A DNA stretch of 64,000 bases from Sphagnum compactum (taxonomy: Eukaryota; Bryophyta; Sphagnopsida; Sphagnales): positions 19,086,213 to 19,150,212 of the forward strand of contig OZ234493.1 in assembly GCA_965153455.1 (NCBI GenBank), given 5' to 3'. The position numbers were made by a program, and so were the translations under genes. Under the pieces are notes generated by a model. That model did no database searches. It saw nothing but the letters and a program-made list of their open reading frames with translations, and had not been told where the DNA came from. How positions within the stretch are numbered: the first letter of the stretch is position 1; every line of letters begins with the position of its first letter. Positions 33,001-44,400 of this stretch are shown piece by piece.

Positions 33001-33758
33001 TCTCTCATCACCCCATACACAAATCTCACAAATCTCATTCAAGGATCATCATCAGGAATGCACAAAGCTGTCTCTCTCTTTTTAAGGAGCATCTTCTTCC
33101 CATACCCATGATGATGCCTTGCACCCGCCCAACCACCCACCCAAGAATCACAAGATACTTCGCACCACCCAGAGGCAAGAGATGAAGAGAGAGAGAGACA
33201 CTGAGTATCTATCACTGGAAAGAATGCTGCAAGGAGCAAAAAAGAATGTACCTCTGCTGCAACTGTGGCTGATGAGGAAGCCAAAATCCTCCACGACTTT
33301 TTTGGTTTCTTGGAACATCCGGCAAGATTCTTGCAAGATTGATGGCACTGATTACCAGAGAAGGATTTTCTTCCTTCTGTTTTCCTGCCTGAAATCCTCC
33401 TCTCTCCAACACCTGCATCCGCATTTGCATCCCAAAATCAGGCGTACAGACAGAGAGAAGTGTGGAAGAAACTCTCTCTCCTCCAAAAATCTCCGTCACC
33501 GATGACAAGAAGAGAGCTCAAGAGTTCTGAAGTTTTGAGAACTGCACCATCTTCCTTGCTTGCAGCAGCAATCCGTGACCTGGAAACGAAGGCCAGAGAT
33601 TGAGAGCTTCGGGAGAAATGGGTGCTCGATTTCGGATTGCAGTAGCAGCAGATGATGCTGCTGTAACAACTCTGCTGCTCCCGACCAACCATACGAACTG
33701 TTTGCTGCTGCTGCTGCAGTAATAGGTCAGAGCAAGCTCCCAGCATTGAAACAGCCAT
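30098..33758 (-). CDS. Plastid fibrillin / plastid-lipid-associated protein (PAP_fibrillin)
   Basis: Nine minus-strand exons with matching phases: 33758-33500, 32835-32711, 32466-32335, 31899-31804, 31472-31392, 31032-30946, 30616-30546 and 30209-30098 form the readable set (eight here; a further small 5' exon is possible). The sum is 963 nt, 320 residues. Exon 1 looks like a chloroplast transit peptide (MAVSMLGACSDLLL, Ser/Arg-rich). The PAP domain follows: ELLQSVLDTDRGSSAL, LDGTWLLQYTTAPDVISLL, VGQVYQQFMCRGSTQGG, NIVRWSIPGLLQ, GATLIVTAQFSVASSRSI, ISADLQAFLAPAFLPRTF, ILQFLRSLDVRVPL, and the C-terminal APIGLRYYLTFLDNNMLL with GRALGSGGVFIF. Fibrillins coat plastoglobules and thylakoid lipids and bind small lipids. 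The exon 1/2 junction (GTCATCG|gtgacg to gaaagag|GAAGAG) is the least certain; the rest is solid. Confidence 0.88.
32880..33070. repeat. Short tandem repeat in fibrillin intron 1
   Basis: A caaatctcactcaaatctc-like block followed by aaggatcatcacc and aatgcacaaa recurs about four times at a spacing near 50 bp. It lies in the first intron of the fibrillin gene and explains the short frames seen there. No function is evident. Confidence 0.55.
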
Positions 33759-34059
33759 GCTTGCTCTTCTTCTTCTTCTTCTCTTCCACGCTCCTCACGA
33801 GCTTTGCTGCTTCTTCTGACATTAAACCCTAAACCGAAAACCGTATTGTGGCGATTCTTGACTTCCTTATGCACGATCACAGAAGAAGAGCAGCTCCTGC
33901 TACAACAAGAAACAGCTGCTCTGTGAAGAAGCGCCACCCATCACAGGACAAAGGCTGAAACGTGCGGTTCTCATGGTCTCGATCCAGCAGAGTTGGCAGC
34001 AATGGCTTTTGTTTCCTGCTAGGTTGATGGATGATCTGTTGGGCATCTGTGATGATGGC

Positions 34060-34815
34060 TGTCTTGATGAGACAGAGGGAATCTTGCAGAGGATCTGGTC
34101 CGAGAATCGGAGAAGGATGCCTTGGGAGCTTGCTGCCGTGGGTTTATGGTATCGAGGGACCTTGCTTAGAGGTTGCAGCAGATTCATTGCAATGGAACTG
34201 ACGGCAAAAACATATTTGCAAAAACAAAGCTCTAGAAATCAGAATTGAATGCTGTCTTGATGAGACAGAGGATATTGCAGAGGATCTGCTCCAAGAAGAG
34301 GAGATGCCTGGTGAGCCTGCTGCTGTGCGTGATATGATATGGAAGGACTTTGTTTGCATGGTGCAGCAGATTTCATTGCAATGGAATTGATGGCAAAACA
34401 CACATTTGCAAAACAAAGCTCTAGAAATCAGAACCTGGAAGTGAATGCTGTCTTGATGAGACAGAGGATATTGCAGAGGATCTGGTCCAATAAAGAGATG
34501 CCTTATGAGCCTGATGCTGTGTGATATGGAATGAGGACCTAGCTCGCAGGTTGCAGCAGATTTCATTGCAATGGAATTGATGGCTAAACACACATTTGCA
34601 AAACAAGCTCTAGAAACCAGAACCCAGAAGTGAATGCTATTTTGATGAGACAGAGGATCTTGCAGAGGACCTGGTCCAAGAAGAGCCTTGTGAGCTTGAT
34701 GCTGTGTGATATGGTATGAGGACCTTGCTTGCAGTTTGCAGATTTCATTGCTATGGAATATGATGGCAAAAACATGTTGCCCAACAAGCTCTAGAACTCG
34801 GAACCCAGAAGTGAA
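34060..34815. repeat. Tandem array, about 193-bp unit, four copies
   Basis: The phrase gatgagacagagg begins at 34066, 34259, 34455 and 34644 (steps 193, 196, 189). Each unit also carries ttgcagaggatctg, gcagatttcattgcaatgga, cacatttgcaaaac and agctctagaa-cagaa. Copies are 80-90 per cent alike by eye. A 233-residue antisense frame (34845-34144) simply follows the repeat and shows the same peptide (CKCVFxHQFHCNEIC) in each unit; no protein is claimed. The array lies just upstream of the fibrillin first exon. Confidence 0.85.
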
Positions 34816-34904
34816 TGTTTGTGGGTATGTGGGTATGTGCCACATACATTAATTGCATATCTTGACATTGTGGAGGACTGAGAAAAGAGATTCTCACATG
34901 TGTG

Positions 34905-35250
34905 TTACCATAGCAAGAAGCTGAGTTTTGCCATTTGGGCTTTATCATCAACAATCACATCTCCTGCTACTCTACACTTTTCAAGAATCTCGAGTGTGCG
35001 GTGGTGACTTCTACACTTCCCACCAAAATTCATTTGCAAAGGATTGTTCAAAGAGCAACAAATTGCAAGAAACTCATTGCAAAGGATTCTTCTGTTTGTG
35101 TATTCCCATAGCAAGAAGCTAACCATCACAATTGGGGTCATCAATAACACACTTCCTGGTACTACTACTTTCCATTCTGCAATTTTCAAGAGTCCCCAAG
35201 TGCGCAGTGGTGATTTCTGCGATTGCAAAGGATTTGTTGGAAGAGCAAGC
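34905..35250. repeat. Two-copy duplication, about 198-bp unit
   Basis: The block agcaagaagct, then tcatcaa-aacaca, cctgctactact, ttttcaagagtc and gtgcg-agtggtgattct appears at 34912 and again at about 35110. The unit length resembles the neighbouring 193-bp array but the sequence differs. No coding signal is seen. Confidence 0.65.
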
Positions 35251-35399
35251 AATTATTGCAATTATGTGGATTGGCATGGCAATAGCTTTTGTACCATTTT
35301 TGAGAAGTTTTTTGTTCTTGCAGAGATCATACTGATGACTAAAACCATTTGTTTTAGAGGCACATGTAAAGACCCATTTTGCTTCATTTGATGCTCAAG

Positions 35400-38300
35400 A
35401 CAAAAACATGTTGATTGAATGTAGTGTTACCAAACTGAGAATGGTTCTTATCTGTGTTTGATGAATAATAGTGATCCAAGCATTGCAACATGGCATAGCA
35501 ACCTCTTCTTTATGCAACTTGTTGCAAGTAGACAAAAGTTTTTGTTGTTGTTATAAGACCTGCTGTAGATGGTACCTCTTGAACCTTGAGCTTGTTACTT
35601 TTCTGTTGATTTGATGTTGTTATATTTTACCTTAGGCTTGTGGGTTGAGAACTCATGACGGTCTTGGGAACCCTGACAATGTTCACAATTCCATCTTGTT
35701 TAACAATGTCCTTTGATCTTAATGATATCTTGCGATGACATTTTGATTTGCGAGGTGTATGGATACTTTATTTGTGCATGATGGTAGTATTGGTTGTGAA
35801 CCATGACAAACTTCTTAATTGTTCAAGCACAATTTGTCTCTCCGCAATATTCAAAATCATTGGAGCTTCCTTGCTAGCTAGATGATTGACAAACCTTATC
35901 CCCTTCTTTGATCGTTGTTGCATTGCGCTTGTCCATTGTGGCATAATTGGAATTTTGTGGGTTCAAAGTGATTAGTACAACATTTAGGAGGTGTCAGACC
36001 AAATTTTTGTATTAAACTTGGGGTATGGGGGATTGGTACACTATCTTGTGAAATTATAGGTTTGTTTCAATTCCATCCAAACTGTGTTTAATGTTTGCAT
36101 TTTGCACTAAAAATTTGAACATGTGGAATTAGGAGTTCGAAATTTTAAGAAACTTAAGGTTTTGATGATATAACTACTACAATCATGGTCCCATGAAGGC
36201 ACAATATGATGGTGATGATGATGATGATGGTGATAACAATGATGATGAATATTCATGGAGATGGATGGGAAATCTAGGCTTGTTAACAAATCACAAACCC
36301 TAACTTTGAAATATCCAAGAAAAATGATTAATCATTAGAACATGGCTAAGGAATTGGATTTGACAAATCTTCACCATCATTGTCAATGAAAATGTGTAGT
36401 GACATTGTTAGTTAACATGGAGGATGAAAGCGATATTGCTATATTTCAAATGTGAGATCGGACATGTCCTTTGTTGTTTACAAAATAATATCACATCACT
36501 ATCCATCTCTACATTATGATGCACACAATAGTTTGTTTTAACAACAACCAAAACTTTAGCTAAGGGAAAGGTTTTTCAATTTTCACAACAATACATGAAA
36601 TGAAAGTATCACTAATTTGCTTGGAGTTGCTAAGATAATCTCTTCACACTTCAACACTTGAGATTCTGACAAGTAGCATAACCAAATTCATGCACTAATT
36701 GTTTCACACGAACCACCCAACTAGCAACTATTACCATTAATCACCATGGCTTCCAACATTATAAAACCTAAATGTTTGTCCTTTTTGTGTAAGCATGAAT
36801 GAATCCAAGCTCTTTGGACATGTGCCTAGGTGATTGATATAAACTCCTTTACTCAAATTATCTTTGTCAATTAAAATAATTGTTAAAAACAAAACTTTTG
36901 AAACAAATTTGACATGCAGTACATGTTGTTGCCAAGTTTCCTTGTTTTGACAATGTGTTCAATGAAAATAATAAGTTTATGTTGGTGATTTGATAAGGCT
37001 TTGTAATTGTTGCGAAGGTCAATTGAAATCAATAAACATTTTAAGACAATGGGGCAATCTAAGGTGGACAATAAGGGTATTTGGTTGACATCAAAAGATG
37101 TCAAAATGAAAGTTGAGGATGCCAAGATCAAGGATAAGGTCATTAGGGACAACAAAATTGAAAACAAAGTTGTTGGGGTGGAATTGATGATTCAATCTAG
37201 TCAATATGGTCCATGACAAATTCACATAGGGAACATGTGTTTCAATTTTTTCAATGTTATTCTTCTTGCCACATGGGATTTTCAATACTTTAGTTCTTGT
37301 GCTTATTCCTCATTTCTTTTTGCATTTTGAAGTTCAATTATCATTTTAATGTTATCATTGCTCTATGGTTAAGTTGAACCTCTGTCTCAACCATAATAAT
37401 AAATGCAAGTCAAAATACAACGAGATGTAAGATGTATTTATCACATTTAAAACATCCTTAGGTTGAAGGACATTTTTTGTGGCAACCCTACCATTTTTTT
37501 TAATTCCATTTTTTTCTTGAATTTTCTTTCATGAATTGATATGTAAGGTTTAAGGTTTAGGTGATTTTCATTGTGGGCACATATTATTTTCATGTTTTTC
37601 AAATTTGAAAATCTTATTTCTTTGAAAGTTTTCATACATAGTTAACTTTTAAACGTCAAGGAGGACCAATTTGGTTTAACCCCTTTCACAATACTTTTAG
37701 GCAAGAACATTTGCTTCATAATATAACACACATGGGTTGTATTTATCACATCATTGAGCAAGGCCCACTTTTTTAATGATAAATTTATTTTTTGTTATTG
37801 GCTACCCATTATAAGAATTTTTGTGAAACACCCAACATGATAAAAAGCTCTAAGGAATTCTATGCAACAATGATGTAAAAGTTAACAAAGCTTTTTGTTA
37901 TCCAATAAAGTTATCCATAAAACATTCCAAATAAGGGATGAAACCTTTCATTAAAGGTCTAATTAAAATTCAAATGTTAAGTGAATAAATTTATAAATTA
38001 AATTGCGTTGGATGTTGGAATCACGACCAAACTCTTTTTAACATGTTCGCAAATGTTAAAAAGGAATTTGGTTTTAATTGTAATATCCAAGGCAAATCTT
38101 GAAGCTTGAAACAAGCAACCTCTTCTAGTTACAAGCGCGCCTTCCATGACACAATCACATCATATGAAATAAAATAAATGTGAACCAAACTATTTACAAA
38201 TGTAACGATGATAATTAACATAATTATAGTTAAACTATCAAACATTGAATAATTTTTTTTGTTTCACCAAGGCCTCTATTTTGTAAATTAAGCAAAATAA

Positions 38301-40300
38301 AATTCATATCACAATGTGACCGTTCACCCAAGTGAAATAATAAAATGTTATTCAAATTGTGCAAGATGGTTACCTATCACACAATTCACCAACTTGAAAT
38401 TGTCATTAAGGCTTAAAATAAACATTGTATGTCAAAAAAGGTCATAACAAAAGAATGATTTTTTTCTTGCTCCATTTTATTTGAAATTACAATGATGTTA
38501 TACCTTTGCCATTCAAATGTATGGCATTTGTTGACTTAAGCCCTTTCCATTTTGCTTTTAATGAAAAAATAAATTGCAACAAACACTAACACAAAATGTG
38601 GGTGTAGTTCACTAGTCCTTGTACACTAGACTAGTGAATTCACGGCTTGTTCATTGGTCCCTGTTCACTACAACCAATGAATTCACTCAAAATCCAATGA
38701 AATCACTTGGTGTACAGGGACACCTTTTGTTGTAGTGGAATAAACTTGAAAATATTTGAAATTGTGCCTTTTAAAATAAATGATTATTAAGAACCTTCTA
38801 CCCCACACATTAGAAGGCAAATGTGTGGGTTATTGATTCCATTACATATCCTATTGATGTCAAAACATGGGTGTGTTTGAAGTGGTGTGTTTTTTTTATC
38901 AAACTTAGGCCCCTCATTTGTTTGTGCATATGTGCCGTTTTGCCACCCATATGCAAGAGGGAACATCGCATTCTTTAGGCTTTACATGGGACCTTTCTTA
39001 ATATTGTCTCATCTCACAATTCAATAATGGAAATCATGCAAAAATTGTTTTTTCATGAATTCATATTTTTTGCACATGGATGTTGTGTGTTTAAAATGTG
39101 TATGATTAGATGTATAAATATGATAAAATATTTTCATAAACATTCACATTATCAAGTATGTTAATTTAATTGTTCAATTAAATCCCAATTAACTAAAGAT
39201 AAATTAAATTAACATAAGGGGTTTTATTTCCAATTAATTCATGTGTGAATAAGGTTCAAGATATTTTTGTTGATGGAATAAAATCCTAGGTTATGTGAAT
39301 TCAAATCACTTTTGGTGATTTGAAATTTAGAACACACATGTTTTGCTGTTACAATTTTTTATGTTATGCAAAAAAAATTGCACAATTTTTTTTGAGTTTT
39401 GCTTTGTGTTTTGTAAGCTTGGATTCGTGTTTGTTGTAGGTGAGTTATATTATTTTGACTTTGGATATGTAATATCATTCAAGGTGTCTCTGTGTTATGT
39501 GTTGTTTATGTCATGATAACAATGGTTATAAATGCCAACATAGAAACAAACAACATGAAAATTCATATATTTTCATGAATATACATATGAAATTATTTTA
39601 TCCTACTTATATGTGCATTATACATGATCTAAATACACAACATTTGTGTTCAAAAAATAAAACCCATAAAAAAATGATTTTCACATAATTTTTATTATCT
39701 GATTATGGGAGGGGAAGTTTGTGATGATTAAATGTTAATCACCATAATCTCATGTTGAATTTTGGTGTTTGGTCAAGTTTTCTTGAGATTTTATGGATAA
39801 TAAGAAAATGGGGGTGATAAAATAATAAGCTATCAAATACAAGTTGAACTGGGTATGATTTTAAAAATAATTTTCATATTTTTTAACACTTTGAAAATAA
39901 GAAGTGAATCAAATGATGGAGTGCCATTCCAAATCACAATCCCAAACTGTCCAAAGTTTTTATTTGCCCCCCCCCAAAAAAAAAAAACAAATTATTTCTT
40001 AAAACTTTTCTTGGATGGCCAATTTTGAACATTCATTTCTCATTCATTTCAAGTCATTTTGGGATAGTTGTTTTCCTATGTGATTCATATACATGCCTTC
40101 TATTCACCATCATTTTTATTGTAATTAAAGCACATCATCTTGATCAAATTCTCCAAAAACTTACAATTTTGAAAATTGCCCAAACCTAAAAAATTTCAAT
40201 TGTAAATTTTCCATTCCTCATTTTTTAAAAACAATTTGTTGAATCATTGAACTTGAAATCCTCTGCAACTCCATTAGTTAGATTTTGAAAATTATAACAT
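35400..40300. other. AT-rich intergenic DNA, no gene seen
   Basis: About 4.9 kb without a recognisable protein, RNA gene or complete element. It holds a (GAT)n-type microsatellite at about 36205-36245, a short basic frame at 37007-37216 (+) with KDVKMKVEDAKIKDKV-like composition that is probably chance, and homopolymer C/A runs near 39966-39990. Confidence 0.55.
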
Positions 40301-40309
40301 GTTACGTGA

Positions 40310-40475
40310 GTTTTAGTCCCATTTGTGAGGGTTAGTCCATTTTTTGGATTGGGATTGTTTTTTAGATTATAATCAAAATTTGAAAATTCCAACATTTTGC
40401 ATGATTTTTAATCCCATTTGTGGGGGGTTAGTCCATTTTTTGGATTGGGATTGTTTTTGTCAAGTCTCAATTAAA
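40310..40475. repeat. Two-copy duplication, about 97-bp unit
   Basis: The phrase ttagtccattttttggattg followed by ggattgttttt occurs near 40333 and again near 40429, each preceded by tttagtcccatttgtg or ttaatcccatttgtg and a ttgaaaatt block. It lies about 1 kb upstream of NOT3. Confidence 0.7.
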
Positions 40476-40890
40476 AGTTAAAGGTACACAAAACTCAATA
40501 TTTTTTTTCATCCAATATTTTTTTTAAAATCAAAATTTAAAATTTTCAATTGACAAAAAAGATTCAATTGAGTTGGTTTAAATAGAACAACTTAAGTTTC
40601 CATAAGTTGTCCATTTGGGATGATAAGTCCAAATTGGAATTTGTTTAGTCAATTCCTAATTGTCAATACCTTGTGGACCAATTTGCATAATAATATTCTT
40701 AGTTGAATGCAAATTAGTTAAAATTGAATTAAATTTAATAAAATTTTCATTCAATTTATTTGAATTCAATTCAATCTATTTGAATTAAATTTAGAGACTT
40801 GAATCCAATTTTATTCAATTCCATTCAATTTATTTGAATTAAATTTGATATTATGTTGAAAATTGATCCACAAAAAATTAAAAGAGTTTT

Positions 40891-40930
40891 ATTGGAGTGT
40901 AGATAAAGAGTTTTATAGGTACACTCCAAT
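40891..40930. repeat. Perfect 11-bp inverted repeat (hairpin) upstream of NOT3
   Basis: attggagtgta (40891-40901) and tacactccaat (40920-40930) are exact reverse complements separated by 18 bases. The hairpin lies about 35 bp upstream of the candidate NOT3 TATA box. It could be a protein-binding palindrome or the remains of a small transposable element. Confidence 0.6.
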
Positions 40931-40962
40931 AGATGAATGTTTTGAAACGAGTTGGCCTCGCC

Positions 40963-40969
40963 TTATAAA
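40963..40969 (+). promoter_or_regulatory. Candidate TATA box of NOT3
   Basis: TTATAAA lies in a sharp change from AT-rich to GC-richer DNA. The 500 bases between it and the ATG at 41472 look like a plant 5' leader. The assignment rests on position only. Confidence 0.35.
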
Positions 40970-41471
40970 CGAAACTCATTCATCCAAAGTCAGGGAAAGG
41001 AACTCTCCTTTGAAGACGTAGAATCAGGGCTCGAAGCCCATTAGGGTTTGATGATCCCGCGTCCGTGTTTGTAGACTCGGATCGAGTTTCTTTGGACCTC
41101 AAAATTGGCCGTGCGATCTTTCACGCATGAATGAGAATGCGCAGGAATTGAATTACTCAAGTTCCACGCTTTCGGAAGAGCTAAAGATCGCCAAAAACGG
41201 TGCTATTTGGAAAGGCTTTTGGAGCTTCTGAATTGTTGACTTGGTGGCGTTGGACAGCGAGTGTCGAGGTGATTGAAGCTTTCGGAAGCTCGATCGCGAA
41301 GAAACCGGGGGGGGGGAAAGGAGATGGACGATGATGAGCACGGAAAGGGATTGAAGGCGCTGAAGGAGTCGTCATCCTTTTGCGTGGTCTAAGCTTTGCG
41401 GGAGGGTGTTGGGAAAAAGGTGGTTGGAAGTGTGAAGGGGAAGGAGTTTGTGAAGCTTTTAAGGGGAAGTC

Positions 41472-44400
41472 ATGGGGGCGACGCGAAAGCTTCAAGGCGA
41501 GATTGACAGGGTGCTGAAGAAGGTACAAGAGGGCGTGGATGTGTTCGACAGCATCTGGAATAAGGTGCGCTGGTTTGTTTCTGTCTCTCGCTGGCCTTTT
41601 AAGGGTTTATATAATAGCTTGCTTGAAGAAACGGTGGCAAGATCTCCTGCATATGAGCTCAGACAATGCCATGGCCGTAAAACCCATGCTTGATATAATG
41701 GCAGACTGAACAGGAATGGGATCATGGTTCTTTGTTCAATTGAGAGATGTTTTTCAAAATCAGATCAGATGTTATCTTGGTGAATTCTTGTGAATTCCTT
41801 CACTTCTTGTAAACTGCATTAGAGCTGAAGATCGAAGTAATGGAGATCTGCTGCTGTGCGCTCTGGATTGAAGACCTGTTACTGCTGCTATTTTGGTGAA
41901 TTTTCTTTGATGTTTTGGGATTGCAAGGTCGGTCTCTATGGAGTGTTGTGTGGTGATTGACTTCTACAATCTGGAGTTGTTTCTTCAGCTGTACTTGTTG
42001 CAGGTTTTTGAGGACTTTTGTGATTGGAATTATGGCCTGTGGTGACAATGTTCTTGATTTGAGCTTGATAACGCAGGTGTATGATACTGAGAATGCAAAC
42101 CAAAAGGAGAAGTTTGAGGCTGACCTGAAGAAAGAGATTAAGAAGCTGCAACGCTATAGGGATCAGATCAAGACATGGATCCAATCCAGTGAGATCAAGG
42201 ACAAGAAGGTGGTTTTCATTCTTTCTTCTGGTCCTCTTCTTCCTTTGTTCATGGTTCAAAAGGACAAGGATACCCTTCTTATTGAAGCTACAAATCAAAT
42301 CCAAGCTAACATGTAAAAGTTGAGCTCCAGAGAGAGTTTGAGAAGGATTCCTGACATTTTATGTGTTTTCTGGGTCTGTGTAGTCACTACTTGATGCTCG
42401 AAAACTCATAGAAAGGGAGATGGAGAGGTTCAAAGTGTGTGAGAAGGAAACCAAGACAAAAGCGTTTTCCAAAGAAGGCCTAGGCCAGCAACCAAAAACA
42501 GTATGGTTTTTTTCCCCTTGCGATTCTTTTTGAATATGAATTACATATTCTTTATCAATATGATTTCCATACTGTTGTGGGTGGGTAGGTTTGATTTTCA
42601 CACCAGTTGGCATTAATTGATGGTGGTTGCAGGATCCAAAGGAGAAAGCTAAAGGGGAGTCACGAGATTGGTTGAATAATATGGTATAGCAGCTCAATGC
42701 CCTTTTCTCTTGCTTGAATTTCTATTGTTTGGAGACTACATTTTACAGTTGCCGGAATGGAAATTTCTCAATTCTTATGAGAGATATTTACAGTTGCTGG
42801 AAGCACACCTTTTTAGACACCTCAGGATACCATCTCATATGCTTTGGATCTTCGATTAGGAAATATTTTGTCATTTGTTTGGCCAGCCTTTGACACTGTT
42901 CCTGCCTGGCTACTTCTTCAGAGGAGGAAGTATTTCAGAACTCCTCCAACACAAAATGCAATCCAAAGGATGATGGTCAACGTGGAAATCTTGGCATATA
43001 ACTGACCTACTGCGAAAAACACATTTGGTTTAGGCAACTTCTGATGGACTTTATTCTTGTATCATAGGTCAGCGAGTTGGAATCACAAATTGATTCATGT
43101 GAGGCTGAGATGGAGGGTCTTCAAGTCAAGAAGGGGAAGGCTCGCCCTCCACGCTTGGTAATATTTTCTAAGCTATTGTGGATTTCAGTACTTCAGATTC
43201 TGCCAAATTTGGAGTTGTCAATTGTCAGTGTTATATGTCCTTTTAAGGCTTTGTAGCTCAGAAGAATTCATCCTTGCTCAAACAGTGACTGTAATTCGTC
43301 TGGTGAGGAGAAATGTTACTCTTCGAAGTTTCAATGAAATCGAACCATAGTTTAGCTTAATAAGGAAATGATTTCTGTTTGATATCTCTGGCATGATCTC
43401 TGAGGACAAAGTGAGCTTTGAATAGCTCCCTATTAGACTTAAGAACCCCTTGAAGTAATTGTTGAAGATGTTTCTAAGCTGTTGAAATGTTCCTGGGTCT
43501 TCTGCAGTAGCATGAAAATCCCTTTTGAACTTTTTTTGAGCAACTTGCCTGAGGTACTTGTCTCTCAGGTTTCAAGTAACAAACTCTCCAAGTTGAACTC
43601 CTAATAGGGCATCATGTGCAATATAGTGTTAGGTGACATATTAGTCTTCTGTCCATGGCACAAGGATAAGCAATCAATTTATATTCTGCCTGAATCCTTT
43701 CAAGTCCTGTGTGTGAGTCTTCTCTGAGAGAGTAGATCAATCAGGTTTGGGTTTCATCTGCATGGTGCCTCAATGGGTGGGGCAGACACACTTGGAGGAT
43801 TTGATAACACGGCACAAGCTGCACATTCAGAAGCTTGAACTCATCCTGAGGCTTTTAGACAATGATGAATTGAGCCCTGAACAGGTCAATGATGTGAAGG
43901 ATTTTGTTGAGGATTACGTTGAGCGCAACCAGGTAGCTCTCTTTTGTTATTTGTATGTTTTTTTTCCTACTTAGTTTGATTTTAAAAAGATGTAAGCTCT
44001 CCATCAGACCATGTGCAAGCTTATGCTGCTAGAAACTGCCTTCTGGGATGTTGTCCACACTTGTTTTTGACTCAATTCTCTTATGAGGAATTGTGTGGCA
44101 TTTTCTTCCTGTTCAGGATAACTTTGAGGAGTTTGCAGATGTGGATGAGATTTATCAATCGCTTCCACTTGATAAGCTTGAAGCTCTGGAGAATTTGGAT
44201 GCTATTCCAATTGTGCCCCCTGCTATTGTTGTCAAAGAAAAGGTACCTTCCTAGAGCTCGCTCAATCTTTTCTTGATTGTAGTACAAATCATGCAAATTG
44301 ATATGGAGTCATGAGTGAGTGATCGGTTTTGCATATGAGGTGTTGTTCTGTATCACAGCCTCACATGTACTCCATGCTTCCATTACTTTGCCAATTGTAC

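Noticed and set aside
34144-34845. 233-codon antisense frame across the 193-bp array
   Set aside because: The peptide repeats with the DNA unit and has no domain; it is explained by the tandem repeat.
36107-36289. Frame with a His run
   Set aside because: It is the antisense reading of a GAT-type microsatellite.
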